DNA from: Ditylenchus dipsaci
Taxonomy: Eukaryota; Nematoda; Chromadorea; Rhabditida; Anguinidae
Reading direction: 5' to 3'
DNA length: 64,000 nt
Assembly: GCA_004194705.1 (NCBI GenBank)
Contig: SADC01000904.1
Span: forward strand, 1 to 64,000
Below the pieces are notes generated by a model that was given only the letters and a program-made list of their open reading frames with translations, did no database searches and was not told the origin of the DNA. The translations under genes and the position numbers were made by a program. Below, piece after piece: positions 34,801 to 45,670 of the stretch. Numbering within the stretch: position 1 is the stretch's first letter; the number at the start of each line of letters is the position of its first letter.

Positions 34801-36477
34801 TTTCATAGAATTCTTAAGAATGCATATATCAGTTTAATAATCGAAGCAAAGTCAAAACTCCCATTAACGATTCACCCAAAAGTTCGTTTCCGCCGGGAGC
34901 CCGACACTTTTTTATTTCGATTTCTTTAAATTTTCCTTTTTCTGTTTTGACAGTCTGACTCCAAATATCGTAACGATACCGATTTTTCCTACCGTTGTAG
35001 CGATAGAAAAAGTTTTTGATCTTAAAGAAGCAAAAACTTTCATTAACGTAATGCTTGTGGAAAATATCGCTACGTTAATGAGAGTTTTTACTTTTTTTAA
35101 GGTCGAAAAATTTTTCTTTCGCTGAAACGACTGGAAAAATCGGAATTCTGACGATATTTGCAGCCAGACTGTTATAACAGAAAAAGAAAATTTTTAAAAG
35201 ATCGAGGTAAAAAATGTGTCGAACACTAGGTGGGTACGAACTTTTGGGTGTTACGTTAATGGGAGTTTTGACTATGATACGTTGATTTATGAAACTTGTG
35301 CGAAGCTTTTTATGACTATAAATGTGACCTAAAAGTAACATTTACCAACCCTGCAGACTTATCAGAACTACCCAAAATAGGAAAAATAATAAAATACCAT
35401 TGTCGCTAAGATCCAACTCAACCAAACGAGCCCCACAGAATGACATGGCAGTGCATAGTGTTTTCTAAAATAAAACAGTAAATTTAAAATTTAGTTGTAG
35501 TTACCAATGTTTTGGGGATTTCCTCTTTCAAACGGCCAGTGAACAGGTCGCTCCACAAAGCTCTTCTGTCAATAGTAAATCAAAACGTGATTGTGACAGA
35601 AAGCAAATAGAGCACTACCTTAATTCAGGACGGCCTCCAAAGCGTCGGCTATAGGATTTGTTGCTTCTACGCCAAGAGTATTGCCACGCAGCTCCAGAGT
35701 CTCTAGGATATCAAAATCCCGAATTTTCTCAGCTACTGATTCACCTTAAGACACAAATTGGGCTACTCTTGCCTTAAAGGGGGAGAAAACTTTACATACG
35801 CACACCCTAGGGTCGACGGTTCAAATCCCCCTCGGTGCAAGCTTTAATTACTTTACCCTAATTTTTAGTAAGTCCACTGACCTTTAGGTCCAACAACTAT
35901 CGAGCTATCGATTGCAAATATTTCCGGTTTACTGCAAACGCCCTAATTTTGAAATTTTATGCAAACGACCATCAAAATAAAGGATGGCAGGAATTTAGAC
36001 ATCGTTAATCGTTTTTTTTTAATTTTAGTTCTTACAAAATATTACATTTTCCTTGTAAAATATCTGAAATGAGAGCCTAGGATGTTGGCTACATATTGGT
36101 ATATGAAACGTATGATTTGTAGATGAAAGTCAGAAAATATAAATCAAACCATTCGAAGAAAAACCCGAAAACCTATCGAATTTCGGAAAATAAGAATTAT
36201 TAGCCTATGAATGAGCTCCAACAGGTGTGAAACACCGCGCTGTCAATTTTGGTGGATAGATAACAGTGTGAGAAGGAGGATCATTTCGACACCACACTTG
36301 TAGATAAAAAAACAAAAAGAGGTGTGAACTCAGGGAGATTTGAACCGCCGACCCTAGGTGATTCGTATATAAATTTCCCTCCCCTTCATAAATGCACTGA
36401 ATATATCACTAACCATCTTGCTCGGTGTTCAACTTAAGCTGTAGCATTGCGAAAGACAAATGACCGACAATCGACAT
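31835..36477 (-). CDS. RanGAP1: Ran GTPase-activating protein 1 (10 exons)
   Basis: RanGAP1 stimulates GTP hydrolysis by Ran in the cytoplasm and so drives nuclear transport. Exons: 36414-36477, 35619-35744, 35505-35565, 35398-35464, 32762-32871, 32570-32704, 32360-32518, 32162-32315, 31976-32114, 31835-31922. The product is a leucine-rich repeat protein. Landmarks in order: [27 protein letters not shown] (the conserved loop with the Arg known to matter in yeast RanGAP), [71 protein letters not shown] and a Glu/Asp-rich tail. About 367 residues, similar to yeast Rna1 and without the vertebrate SUMO/RanBP2-binding domain. One base is missing near 35629-35637, where EARPELR is expected. AATAAA lies 43 nt past the stop. 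A TTTCAG acceptor sits 13 nt before the ATG. Intron 4 (2.5 kb) is filled with foldbacks. Confidence 0.95.
33500..34800. repeat. Nested foldbacks in RanGAP1 intron 4
   Basis: The outer ends carry TTTTTCGGCGCAAGT-type units (33505-33560 and 34745-34785). Inside are arms with GCGATCCTAGTTTCTAACGA (33620 and 34225). Further in is a palindrome at about 33705-34135 whose ends iterate GGCCAGTTAGCGATGG. A third at 34296-34710 has TTTTTTCTGCCACCTTTTGG units and a CCCAGGATCTCAGCTTTCTA core. None has a gene. Confidence 0.75.
34855..35275. repeat. Palindromic MITE, AAAACTCCCATTAACG ends
   Basis: AGTCAAAACTCCCATTAACG and its inverse bound long arms with a CCCAAAAGTTCGTTTCCGCC core, shared with the pogo-like MITEs at 27601 and 28203. 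It lies in RanGAP1 intron 4. Confidence 0.75.
35773..36395. mobile_element. Repeat with inverted tRNA-like termini (short copy)
   Basis: The left end reads AAAGGGGGAG, TACATACGCACACCCTAGGG and GACGGTTCAAATCCCCCTCG. The right end is the inverted match (GGCGGTTCAAATCTCCCTG on the minus strand). The B-box GGTTCAAATCC is perfect. The body matches the interrupted copy at 27484-29640. It occupies RanGAP1 intron 1. A truncated head-plus-body copy follows at 36735-36870. Confidence 0.65.
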
Positions 36478-36734
36478 CTTGTAACGACAACTGAAATCAA
36501 AGATAATTCTTATTTTTAGTCCTATAAGCTAACACATGGCTTGACTCAAATTGAGTAACGCAACTCGTAAGTTCTTCTTCTAATAGAGTGTGGTTAAAAA
36601 TTCACCTTATAACACTTATAACACTATAAACAATTAAATTCGCCAAGGAACTATTTTTATTTGAAATAACATTACGGGCAGGGTTTTTGCGGGAAATATA
36701 ATTTGAATAAATTGCTTTTATTTCGGGTTCTTCA

Positions 36735-36870
36735 AGAGTGTAGGGGGACATTGATATACGCATTACCTATAAGTCACAGGTTCAAATCTCACTGGGTGCA
36801 CACCATATTTTTTTACTCTACTTTTCAAGAACTTCACTGATTTCTAGGGCCAAAATTTATCAAGCAACCG
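36735..36870 (+). repeat. Truncated tRNA-like repeat head
   Basis: GTAGGGGGACATTGATATACG is followed by ACAGGTTCAAATCTCACTGG, TGCACACC, a T-run and CACTGATTTCTAGGGCCAAA. The last block is the body start seen in the two longer copies. Confidence 0.6.
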
Positions 36871-36879
36871 ATTGACCAG

Positions 36880-39800
36880 GGAACCTTCAAAAGTGTCTTT
36901 TTTCAAAGAGTTCTTTGAGAGATCTTTTAAGATTCTTGTAGAGCACCCCGAAATTGTATAACCAATTCTTTATCAGATCATCTGAAAAATTACGCAGACA
37001 GGGCTCTCCGAAGTTGCCGAAAAACCATGATAACCGTATCATGGTGTTTAGTCTGCTTTGAAATCCCTCTTGTTATACCATAAACTGAATTCCCAAAGCA
37101 TAATAGAGTATTTTCTTGAACATTTTACTTATGGCTTGTTCACGTTGTTAGAGTTAGAGTTCATGTTTTAGGCTACGTGAACACCTCTGATCCGAAATCT
37201 AACTCGAGGGTGTTTATGTATCTCGAGTTAGAGTTCGAGGTTGAATTTGAAGGTGTTCTTCCCCTCCCAATACAGCCCTTGATCCCTTTTAAAGGGGCAA
37301 TACTATTTTTGTACCAAATATACTTTTTTCTGTACCAAATCTGATCTTGTACCAAATTTACTTTTCTCTCCAAGACCAACCAAATTCTGCAAAATTTCTC
37401 GAGAATTCGAAATTTCGACATAAAGCTGCATTCACAATGAGGAGGCTGTTTGCGGATGCTAATCCGATTTGTCACATGGAAATGGCCATAACTTTTTTTT
37501 TATTGTTTCAAAAACTATTCTGTTATCGCCATCTTGTAGCTAAGATTCAGGGCTACAAGATGAACTATCGATAAATAAATGTTGTTGAAAAAATTGAGTT
37601 AAAAAAGAAAGACTCCACCCAAGCATCCGCACTCGAATTCGAGTTAGGATTCTTAGGCGGAGTCTTAAAATTTTATCTGAGTTTTTGAAGCAACATTTAC
37701 TCAGTCAATAGCTCATTTGATAGCCCTAAACCTCAACTATATGATGTGAGAAGCTGAAAAAGCAACTAGAAAATAAAAAAACCACACCAACTGAATAATT
37801 TTGGGAAAACAGTAAAAAAAGCGAGGATTCTGTTTCGCGGATTCTTAGTGAGTAGTCTGCTTTAGCATCCGCAAACAGCCTCCTCATTGTGTATGCGCCT
37901 TAAAATGACTTTGATTGCTCAGAACCCCACTCTATAGTGGCCAGAAGGCCCTGAAAGTTGGTTTTTTGGGGGGAGGGGTTGATTGAAAAAAAAAGGGGGG
38001 AGGGGTGAACTTTTTTGCGAAAATTTGATTGGGCGTATCAGAATTCCAGTCCGATGGCTTAATCGCTCAGAATTCCAGGCTTATTGTGGTTTTAAGTGGA
38101 CTAGGGTGAAATTTTGGGCGATTAAGCCCATCGGACTGAAAATCTGATCCGCCCAATCGAATGTTCGCAAAAAGTTTACACCCCCCCCCTTCAATCAACC
38201 CCGAAAAACCTCGGGTTTGTTGTTGTTGTTGTTGTTAAACCCCGTGTTAACAAAACTATACCTAAAATTAAATTCTAGGCCTTGTTTTGATAGAAACCAG
38301 ATTAAAAAATCCGTACAGAAGTTCAATGATTAGGCGAAAAAATTTGAATTGGCGGGGGAAAATTCAAAACAGGTGGGCATGGCTCTGTAATCGAGATTAG
38401 AATGAATTAGAAACTTTTTTCAATATTTAGATGAAAAAATAGACTTTTGAAAAATATCGGTATTGGGAAATATATTGGGGTCCACAACTTTGAAATATTG
38501 GTATTGGGTCTAGAGAGGGCCAAAAAATATTGGTATTGAGCAAAGGTAAATGCCCATCTCTAATCACAATCACTGTCAAATTTCAGATTCCGCTCGAGAC
38601 AAAAATTATTTGAAATTTGAAAAAATTTGAATTTAAATAGTTTTTGTCTCGAGCGGAATTTGAAATTTGACAGTGATTGTGATAATCGAAGCCTGAGTCA
38701 GAAGTTCTGACATTAGTTTTAATAATCACCAAAAAAAATTTGGATATAGGAAAGTATTTTCAATAAGTTTTTTCTTTGAAAAAAATACAATTCAAGTAAA
38801 TAAATGAAATAATAATAAATAAAATTTGTTTAATGTCATCCATTAGGCTGAAAAATGTGGAAATATGAGTGAAAATTTGTATTTTCTATTGGAAAAATTT
38901 CATTATTAAGCACCCAATATATCTGTCAAACCCAATACCAATATTTTCGAAAGTCACCAACCAATATTAACGCCTTTATTTGACCCAATACACCAATATC
39001 CCAATACCAATATATTGTTTGTTCCCATCTCTTATTGTGATAATCGAAGGACAGTTACTCAAGTAAATTGACCATGCTGAACACGAATCAGGTGTCATAA
39101 TTTAAGATTTATGTAGCGAAATCTAAGTTTCAGGTCAAGATGCCTTTTGGTATATACTTTTGTATATACTTTTGGATATATACTTTTGAACGTTTGCTAA
39201 ACACTCAAAAGCCTGGTTGCAGATTACTTTAAAGCACTATCTGGTGCAGTTTTTCTTGCTCTGTCGAAAAGTAACAATCATTAACTAAAAACAGCGTTTG
39301 GATACTTTTTGTACATATTTTTGTATAAACAACGTTTTTGAAAAAAAAACACAATGGTTTGTGTGAGCCAAAAAATTTTCACATGATTGTCATGAATAGC
39401 TCCACGATATGTCATTTGAAAGCTCGCAATCTGCGCTTTCTTTTGCACATAAAATTTAATTAATATATTTTAAAAGTGGCATGTTTTACCTCTTTGAAGT
39501 GGCATAGGCAAAAATCGTGACATTGATGGTTCACAAAGGCAAATGACCACCATAGAGTGACTTTTTCAGTTTTTTTTCACCATCGTGCTCAGCGTAAAAT
39601 TTTGCACAAGGACATACCATCAGGACTAACAGCCGTTCCCGCGTTATAAGAGAAGTTCTGTAATTTTGTAGTTTGGTCAGACCCCTCAGAAAATGGGAAT
39701 TTGAGTGTTTGGGCTCAAATGAAAGCCTACGATTTGCTGATTAAGAAAGCACTAAATTCGGTCACTTTTTGTCACTAATTCACCGAACTGTGGCCTCTCG

Positions 39801-40130
39801 AAGCTTGGCACTCAGAAAAACCAGTGAATTTCTTATTTACGATTTATACTTAATGAAAATATAATGATGTACACTCGTTCAAAACTTTATTTGACGCAGA
39901 AAGAGTAACTCTTTCTAATGAGTACAAAAAAATTCAGTCCTTAATAAATTTTGGCTAAAAAAGTGTGTGTTTTCAAAAAATCAGCATTTTTCGAACACCA
40001 ATTTTCGGCGTAAAAACAGCCATAAAAATCGAAAATCAGCGTGCACCCATTTAAATTATAGTGCATCAAAAAGAGCATTTCCTAAGGCACCTTTTTGGCA
40101 AAAAAAACCCGAAAAATTTGTGGGAGGCAA
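36880..40130. other. Repeat-rich spacer between RanGAP1 and POLA1 flanks
   Basis: It holds: AACTCGAGTTAGAGTTCGAG-like repeats near 37195-37240; a TTTTTGTACCAAATTTACTT block near 37300-37370; a foldback core at 37900-38205; a short (TTG)n tract near 38217; CCAATACCAATATT repeats in inverted orientation near 38450-38540 and 38900-39010 around a palindrome at 38568-38690; and plain AT-rich DNA from 39040 to 40130. I see no gene. Confidence 0.55.
37900..38205. repeat. Foldback core without its own terminal array
   Basis: The arms carry TGACTTTGATTGCTCAGAA, GCCAGAAGGCCCTGAAAGTTGG and GATTGGGCGTATCAGAATTC. This is the third copy of the core present at 3360-3770 and 30055-30560. Confidence 0.75.
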
Positions 40131-40426
40131 GACGAAAAAGGGGAAACGGTGAATTCATATACACCGAATTCATATACACCGAATTCATATACAAACGAAT
40201 TCATATACAAACGAATTCATATACATCAAATTTATATACATCGAATTTATATACATCGAATTCACATACATCGAATTCTGTTCCTAAAGTTTTGAAAGAG
40301 ATCCTAAACCAAGTTTCCAACTGTTACATTTGATGGAGGGGCTGAAGGTTTTTTATATTTCAAAAAGCTTTGATTTTCATGTAATGTTTGAGCTCAGATC
40401 TTTTTTGATTAATTTAAGGCATAACA

Positions 40427-41215
40427 ATGGATGAAAGAATGCAAGTGATTGAGAAAAACAAAGCAAATTATGAAGTGCTGCTTTCCGAAAAAAACAAGGA
40501 AATGGTTCAAGATATCTGTGGTTGCCTTTACTGGAAGAACAATTATAGAGGGGACTGAATATACTGGATATGTATCTTCTGCCAAGCTGGAGCCGATGGA
40601 GATGTTGGATCAAAATGTCCAGGTGATACAGATTTCACTCATACTGCAAGCTTAAAAAAGCTTTTTGTTACAGGGAGAGCTGTAACTTTTAATGGAAAGC
40701 TGTCCGTCACGACCGAGCACAACCATTTGGGTGATAGTGCCCGTGTGGAGCTGAAGCGTTTGCAAGGGGTTGTTCAGAACAAAGCAGTCTTGAGTAAGGA
40801 AGTGCCTCGTTCAATCGTTGCCGACTGCATCGCAGGTGTGTCAGAAGAAGCCAAACCTCTAGTGCGTCGTTCACTCTTAGCCAGAAATATTCGCAGCATT
40901 CGCAACGAAGAAAATCTTGAGCCAGCCAATCCGAAGAATCTGCATGAGTTACTAGTAAGTTTTTCTTCGCCAACTTTTGTTTGAGTGTAATATTTTAGGT
41001 GCGTAATGAATACAAGCTTCTTGATGGCGAAGAATTCCTCAAATACGACGGGTGAAACAATGATGAGCGAATACTGATATTTTCAACCAACCGTTGCCTG
41101 GATTTGCTGCAGTCTATCAACAAGTGGGGGTGTGACGGTACCTTTGATGTAGTGCCAGTGCTTTTTGGCCAGCTCTGGATCATCTTCATCCGACTTTCTT
41201 AATCCCGAGGTAGTG
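40427..41215 (+). pseudogene. FLYWCH-MULE transposase, truncated after first catalytic Asp
   Basis: Exon 1 (40427-40621) carries the start of a FLYWCH zinc finger with YWICIFCQAG, but a TGA precedes it. Exon 2 (from about 40671, after a TTACAG acceptor) continues TFNGKLSVTTEHNHLGD with the HNH pair, then RLQGVVQNKAVLSKEVPRSI and NIRSIRNEENLEPANP, the linker typical of MULE proteins. After an intron (GTAAGT..TTTTAG at 40954-40999) the text reads RILIFSTNRCLDLLQSINKW, then GCDGTFDVVPVLFGQLW with the first DDE Asp. It then ends near 41200. The rest of the catalytic core is gone. Confidence 0.8.
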
Positions 41216-41550
41216 CTGCGCTTTCACTTTTATCGGTGTATCGATGACATATAACAAGTCCTACAGTACCCCTCACTACTTGTTGCTTTCTATCGATAAC
41301 GCGATAAAGTGTTTGGGCAGAGCAACCCTCAATTAAGCAACATTCATTTTACATTGAGTTGCATTGAGCATGGTCAAATAAAAAAACGGAAAGCAGTTAA
41401 AGGTGGCCTCGATAATGGAAAAAACCCAATCAATCCAATTCCAAAATGGCTAATAAAACAATTAGATAAAAGTGGTAGTTTGTAGAAAAAAATTAATTTG
41501 TAGTGTCACAAACAGAATGCCAAATGTAGATGAATTCGATGTATGTGAAT

Positions 41551-42375
41551 TAGAGACAGAAAGTGGGTACCAAGCAAGATTCCAAGACAAGATTTTAGCT
41601 GAAATTTTGACTAAGACCAAGAGCAAGATTTTTGAAAATGGGCAATCAAGATCTTGGCCAAGATCTTGGCTTAAAACCAAGATTTATACAGGCAACTCTC
41701 GACTTAATGAACCCTTGGGGACCGGCAAAAGTGTTCGTTAAACCGAGAGTTTTGTTAAATTAAGAGTAAATTTTAGGCAGAATAGGCGTTGAAAAAGTTC
41801 GATAAATTAAGAGTTTCGTTAAATCGAGGGTTCCTTAAATCGAAAGTTGACTGTTTAGACCATTTTGACAGTTTCAAACAGGTGACAATTTTTATAACAA
41901 AATTTGTGACTAGTGTTTTATAATTTTTACGCACTATGTTTCCCTGTTCTTAATCTTGTGCTTTTCATTTGTTTGACGTGTGTTTTATTAGAGATGCAAG
42001 TTCGACATTTTCGGGACGACACGGGACGAAATTTGTATAATTCTTTTCCAGACGGGACACCGGGACAGGACATTGTTGAAAAATGTTCAGGCGGGATTTC
42101 GGGACGGCGGGCGGGACGGAATTGTCCTTTCCCGCCATTTTTTAATCTTGTATGAAGCTCAAAAACAGAATTCAGGTATGCTATAGGCCTTAAAAACGAT
42201 AAAATGTGTTGTCGGGTGTTTTGTAAATTTTGCATACAAGATTGACCATAAAACCAAGACCAAGACCAAGATTTCTAGAAATGACCAAGCAAGATCCCAA
42301 GACAAGATTTTTAGTCAAAATTGGGGCAAGACAAGACAAAATCTTGGCCAAGATCTTGTCTTGTTTCTGTCTCTA
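41551..42375. mobile_element. hAT-like MITE with CAAGACAAGATTTT repeats, 8-bp TSD
   Basis: The tips TAGAGACAG and CTGTCTCTA are flanked by exact ATGTGAAT (41543-41550 and 42376-42383). Both sides carry CCAAGACAAGATTTT and CCAAGATCTTGGCC repeats. A pogo-like end (CAACTCTCGACTTAATG) near 41695-41850 and a stretch of GGGACGGGAC repeats near 42010-42130 are inside. It sits within the terminal array of the MULE. Confidence 0.75.
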
Positions 42376-42644
42376 ATGTGAATTCGTTTGTATATGAATT
42401 CGGTGTATATGAATTCGGTGTATATGAATTCACCTAATGCCCGAAAAAGGCATTTGAAGTTTGCTAGTCATCACTTACTTTTTTCAGTTTTTGACGTAAA
42501 AATCTTTGTACTAGGAAAACCTGAAATTCTGACATCGAATTCGTGATCAGCTTATCTGATTTGCTTCTAAAACCAATCTTAGAAGTGTACTTTGAATGTC
42601 CTATTTCAATTTTTTTAGAACAATACATATTTGATTTACCGTAT

Positions 42645-42885
42645 TACCTCTAATAGCCCCCCCCCCCTCAACTTTGAGGACCTATATCTCAGCCTAGAGT
42701 AAAATTTTTGCAAAGCTGTTTTATGCATTTTCTTAACTCCCACGAGCTCCACTGATTCCTCTTTTTCGATTTTGAATTTTCACCCATAAATCTCGAGATA
42801 GACCTCAAATTATTCCGATTTTCGGGCATCCAAAAAATAACTCCCCGGGGGGGGGGGAGCTATTAGAGGAAATACGGTACCAATT
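42645..42885. repeat. MITE with ACCGTATTACCTCTAATAG ends, third copy
   Basis: The inverted ends each contain a run of nine or ten C or G next to AGCTATTAGAGG. Same family as at 12052 and 19085. A half copy ends at about 43620. Between 42890 and 43820 I see AT-rich DNA only. Confidence 0.75.
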
Positions 42886-43820
42886 ATTGACTTGTTTAAA
42901 AGTCGATTTTTTGACACTCTGCTTCAAACTCTAAAAACACTTTACCTTTTTGTTTCAAAGCGTTTTCTGGTGCAGTTTTATGCTCTGTCGATTGGTGTAT
43001 GCTGTTCACTAAAAAACCAGCTTTATTACACTTAATTTTGCAAATTTAAGTACAAATACCGCTTTTGAAACAAATGACTTAATCGTTTCTTTTTATCGAA
43101 AATCTTAGATTTTGAATACATAAATACAAACACTTGCACTTATTAGAAAGAATAGACATAGGCGGTCATTTTAACATAAAGTACGTGAATAAGTTATTAT
43201 CATATGATGAAGATATATCAAAAGAAATTAAAAACGTTATTTTAGGATGGTCTGAAAAAGGCTTGAGTATAGAATCCCCCCACGGGGAGTGATCAGATCG
43301 AGGAGATAACATCATACTCGTGTTTCTCGACCCCGATTTCATGAGAAAGCCGACTGTTTTTTTGATTCTTAGAAAAAAAAATTTCGATCCACAGGAGGGA
43401 GGGTATCATGGTTTTTTAGTCAAAATTTGAAAATTTTGAATTGGCGCCCTGTAGAATAAATCAAAAAAGCTAAGATTCGGGGTGCCGAAATAAGTAGAAT
43501 TCTTATAAATAGGTGGATATGGGATCCCTGGATTAGGGCCATTTTTGATTTACAATTTCAACATTTTTGAAGGGTTGAAAAATAGTGGACCCGGGTGCGT
43601 TAATAGAGAAAATACGGTATGTGCATTCCTTTTTAAACTACCGCAAGCTCTACCGATTTCGCTTTCTAGGTTTTGATTGATACCCGAAAATCACAAGACT
43701 CATTTCAAAATTACCTGGTTTTCGAGGGGTTAAACAATAAGCCACCTGTGTGGCATATCAGATGAAGTACAGTATGTACAAGTTGCAATGTGGCAATAAG
43801 TTTTGACTGACGATTACAAT

Positions 43821-43834
43821 TTAGGACTGCAAAA
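43821..43834 (+). promoter_or_regulatory. Splice acceptor just upstream of the POLA1 start codon
   Basis: TTTAG precedes the POLA1 ATG with nine bases between. With no matching upstream exon in view, this is the expected site for a trans-spliced leader. RanGAP1 (13 nt) and the two PPxY genes (11 and 2 nt) have the same arrangement. Confidence 0.5.
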
Positions 43835-45670
43835 TGTCGTCTGAAGAAGAGGAAACAATTCTAGAAAGTACTTCACAAGCTAGAAGAAGCCGTAGAGGTC
43901 AGGTGTCAAGTACTAAATCCAAACAACAAAATGCTTTGGAGACTCTAAAACAAGCTCGAGCCAAAGGATCGGTTTACCGAAAAAAGGTTTTAAATTATTT
44001 CAATTGTTATTTGTACAATGTGGCACTGACTATTTTGCAGGTTGATGATCTTATTCCAGAACTTTTCGAGGAGGTGGATGATGCTGTATATCAGGCGAAG
44101 AAGCTGGAGCAGAGAATATTTGTGGACAAAGACGGTAAGTATTAGCATAAAAAACTGTTCTTTAAACTGCAAGAATTCATTTTTTCCAGGTGGTGAAGGC
44201 TATTCTACTGGAAGTGACGAATCTGATGGTTACAATTCCCACGATGAAGCCCAGTCACGCAAGAGCAAAGGTCGCCAAGCCGACAAAAAAGGTTTGGTCA
44301 CGGGTTTTAATAGGTTCACAAAGACCACACTTTCTACGACAAACTTTTAGAAAAACCGAAGAAGGGCAGTATAAAGCAAATGTTTCAGCTCATGAATAAG
44401 AACGTGGTTCAAGATGAAGTAATATTTGTATTGGTGTTTCATTTCTAAACTTAGAGTGAAAATTTTAGAGTTCTATCAAATTGGATGCCGACGATATCCT
44501 CAAGGAGTGCCTAGCAACAATCAGCAATCAAGACAGCTTAAAAGCCATTGAAAACACCGGAGATTTAGCATCGCAACATCACCACGATGTCGACTATTCC
44601 ACTGCAGATGAGGCTAATGAAAATACAGTCTTCAGCCATCCCCTAACTTCTTTGAGCAGCAGGCATGTGGAACCTTCTCGTATTGAGCAGACTAAGGTGG
44701 TCAAAGTTGATGAGCCGTCGATAGAAGTTACTTCTCATAAGTATGTCATGTGATTATAGACTTTCATAAGATCCGTCATTTAGTAATCCGTTCAAGCGTA
44801 CTACATCTCCAGTTGCATCAGCGCGTCCAGTTAAAATGAGTCGTACTGTGACAGTCGAGGACTTCAGTGATTCAGCCACTTTCGAAGTGAAAGAGACTCA
44901 TTTTCCGATGGTTGACAGTGAAGGGATGAGCGCTCTGGATAAAAAGAGGGCTTTGAAAATTATTTGGTTGAAGGGAAGGAAGGCGAAAGCACCGTACGGT
45001 GCTACTACTTAGATGCTTATGAAGATCCTGCAAAACATCCCAGTACTATATTATGTGTGGATTATTAATGAGCATTTATTCGCTCACTTTTCCAGGTGTT
45101 GTTTACTTATTTGGTCGATTGGAAGTTGGTAAAATGCTTCTGAAAGTTGCTGCATTGTCGTGAAAAATGTGTACAGACAGGTCTTCTTCTTGAAAAGAAA
45201 CAATGTAACAACAGAGCAATGGGTATTCTTGCGGTTTATCAAATTAGTTTTAGGACATTTCGAATGAGATGCTCATCGATGAGGTTGTTGACTGCATGAA
45301 AACTCATTTTAATATCACGAACTTCCGGCATAAGGTTGGGTAAAGTCGAATTACCTTTTTTGTCTAATTTCAAGCTTTAGATGGTAGAGAAAAAGTTCAT
45401 TTGCAAAAACAGTAAGCTACCCAAGAAGGAGAAGTTCTAGAGGTTCATTTTGATGTGAGTTTTTCATATTGATAGGTCTGTGTGTCAATCTATCGTATAT
45501 TTAGGCTAATAGCGGCCGAGTTCCTGCCGAAGTGGATGGCGATCATAATCTCTTTGGCAGATATGGCAAAACATTTAGTCACGTCTTCAACACTTCCGCA
45601 ACAGCGCTCGAAAGACTTGTTACAGAGTTGGAAATCAAGGGGCCCGGTTGGTTGGAAATTACGAATGCAG
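43834..45670 (+). CDS. POLA1: POLA1 N-terminal part, exons 1-10
   Basis: Exons: 43834-43986, 44041-44134, 44190-44291, 44351-44418, 44469-44740, 44784-45042, 45096-45222, 45254-45334, 45381-45454, 45505-45670. They encode the flexible N terminus ([13 protein letters not shown], the [16 protein letters not shown] block and [13 protein letters not shown]). The start of the folded polymerase follows, with [53 protein letters not shown] and [12 protein letters not shown]. The order matches animal pol alpha. Three frame slips fall in exons 6, 7 and 9. Confidence 0.9.

Larger units (their letters stand above)
40141..42441 (+). mobile_element. MULE with FLYWCH gene, GAATTCATATACACC repeat ends, TSD
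   Basis: The left tip GGGAAACGGTGAATTC and right tip GAATTCACCTAATGCC enclose iterations of GAATTCATATACACC (40149-40280 and 42378-42432). Direct repeats CGAAAAAG lie at 40133-40140 and 42442-42449. The tips match the copy at 22366-23915, where the same two different tips occur in swapped order. It carries a truncated transposase and a nested hAT-like MITE. Confidence 0.85.
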
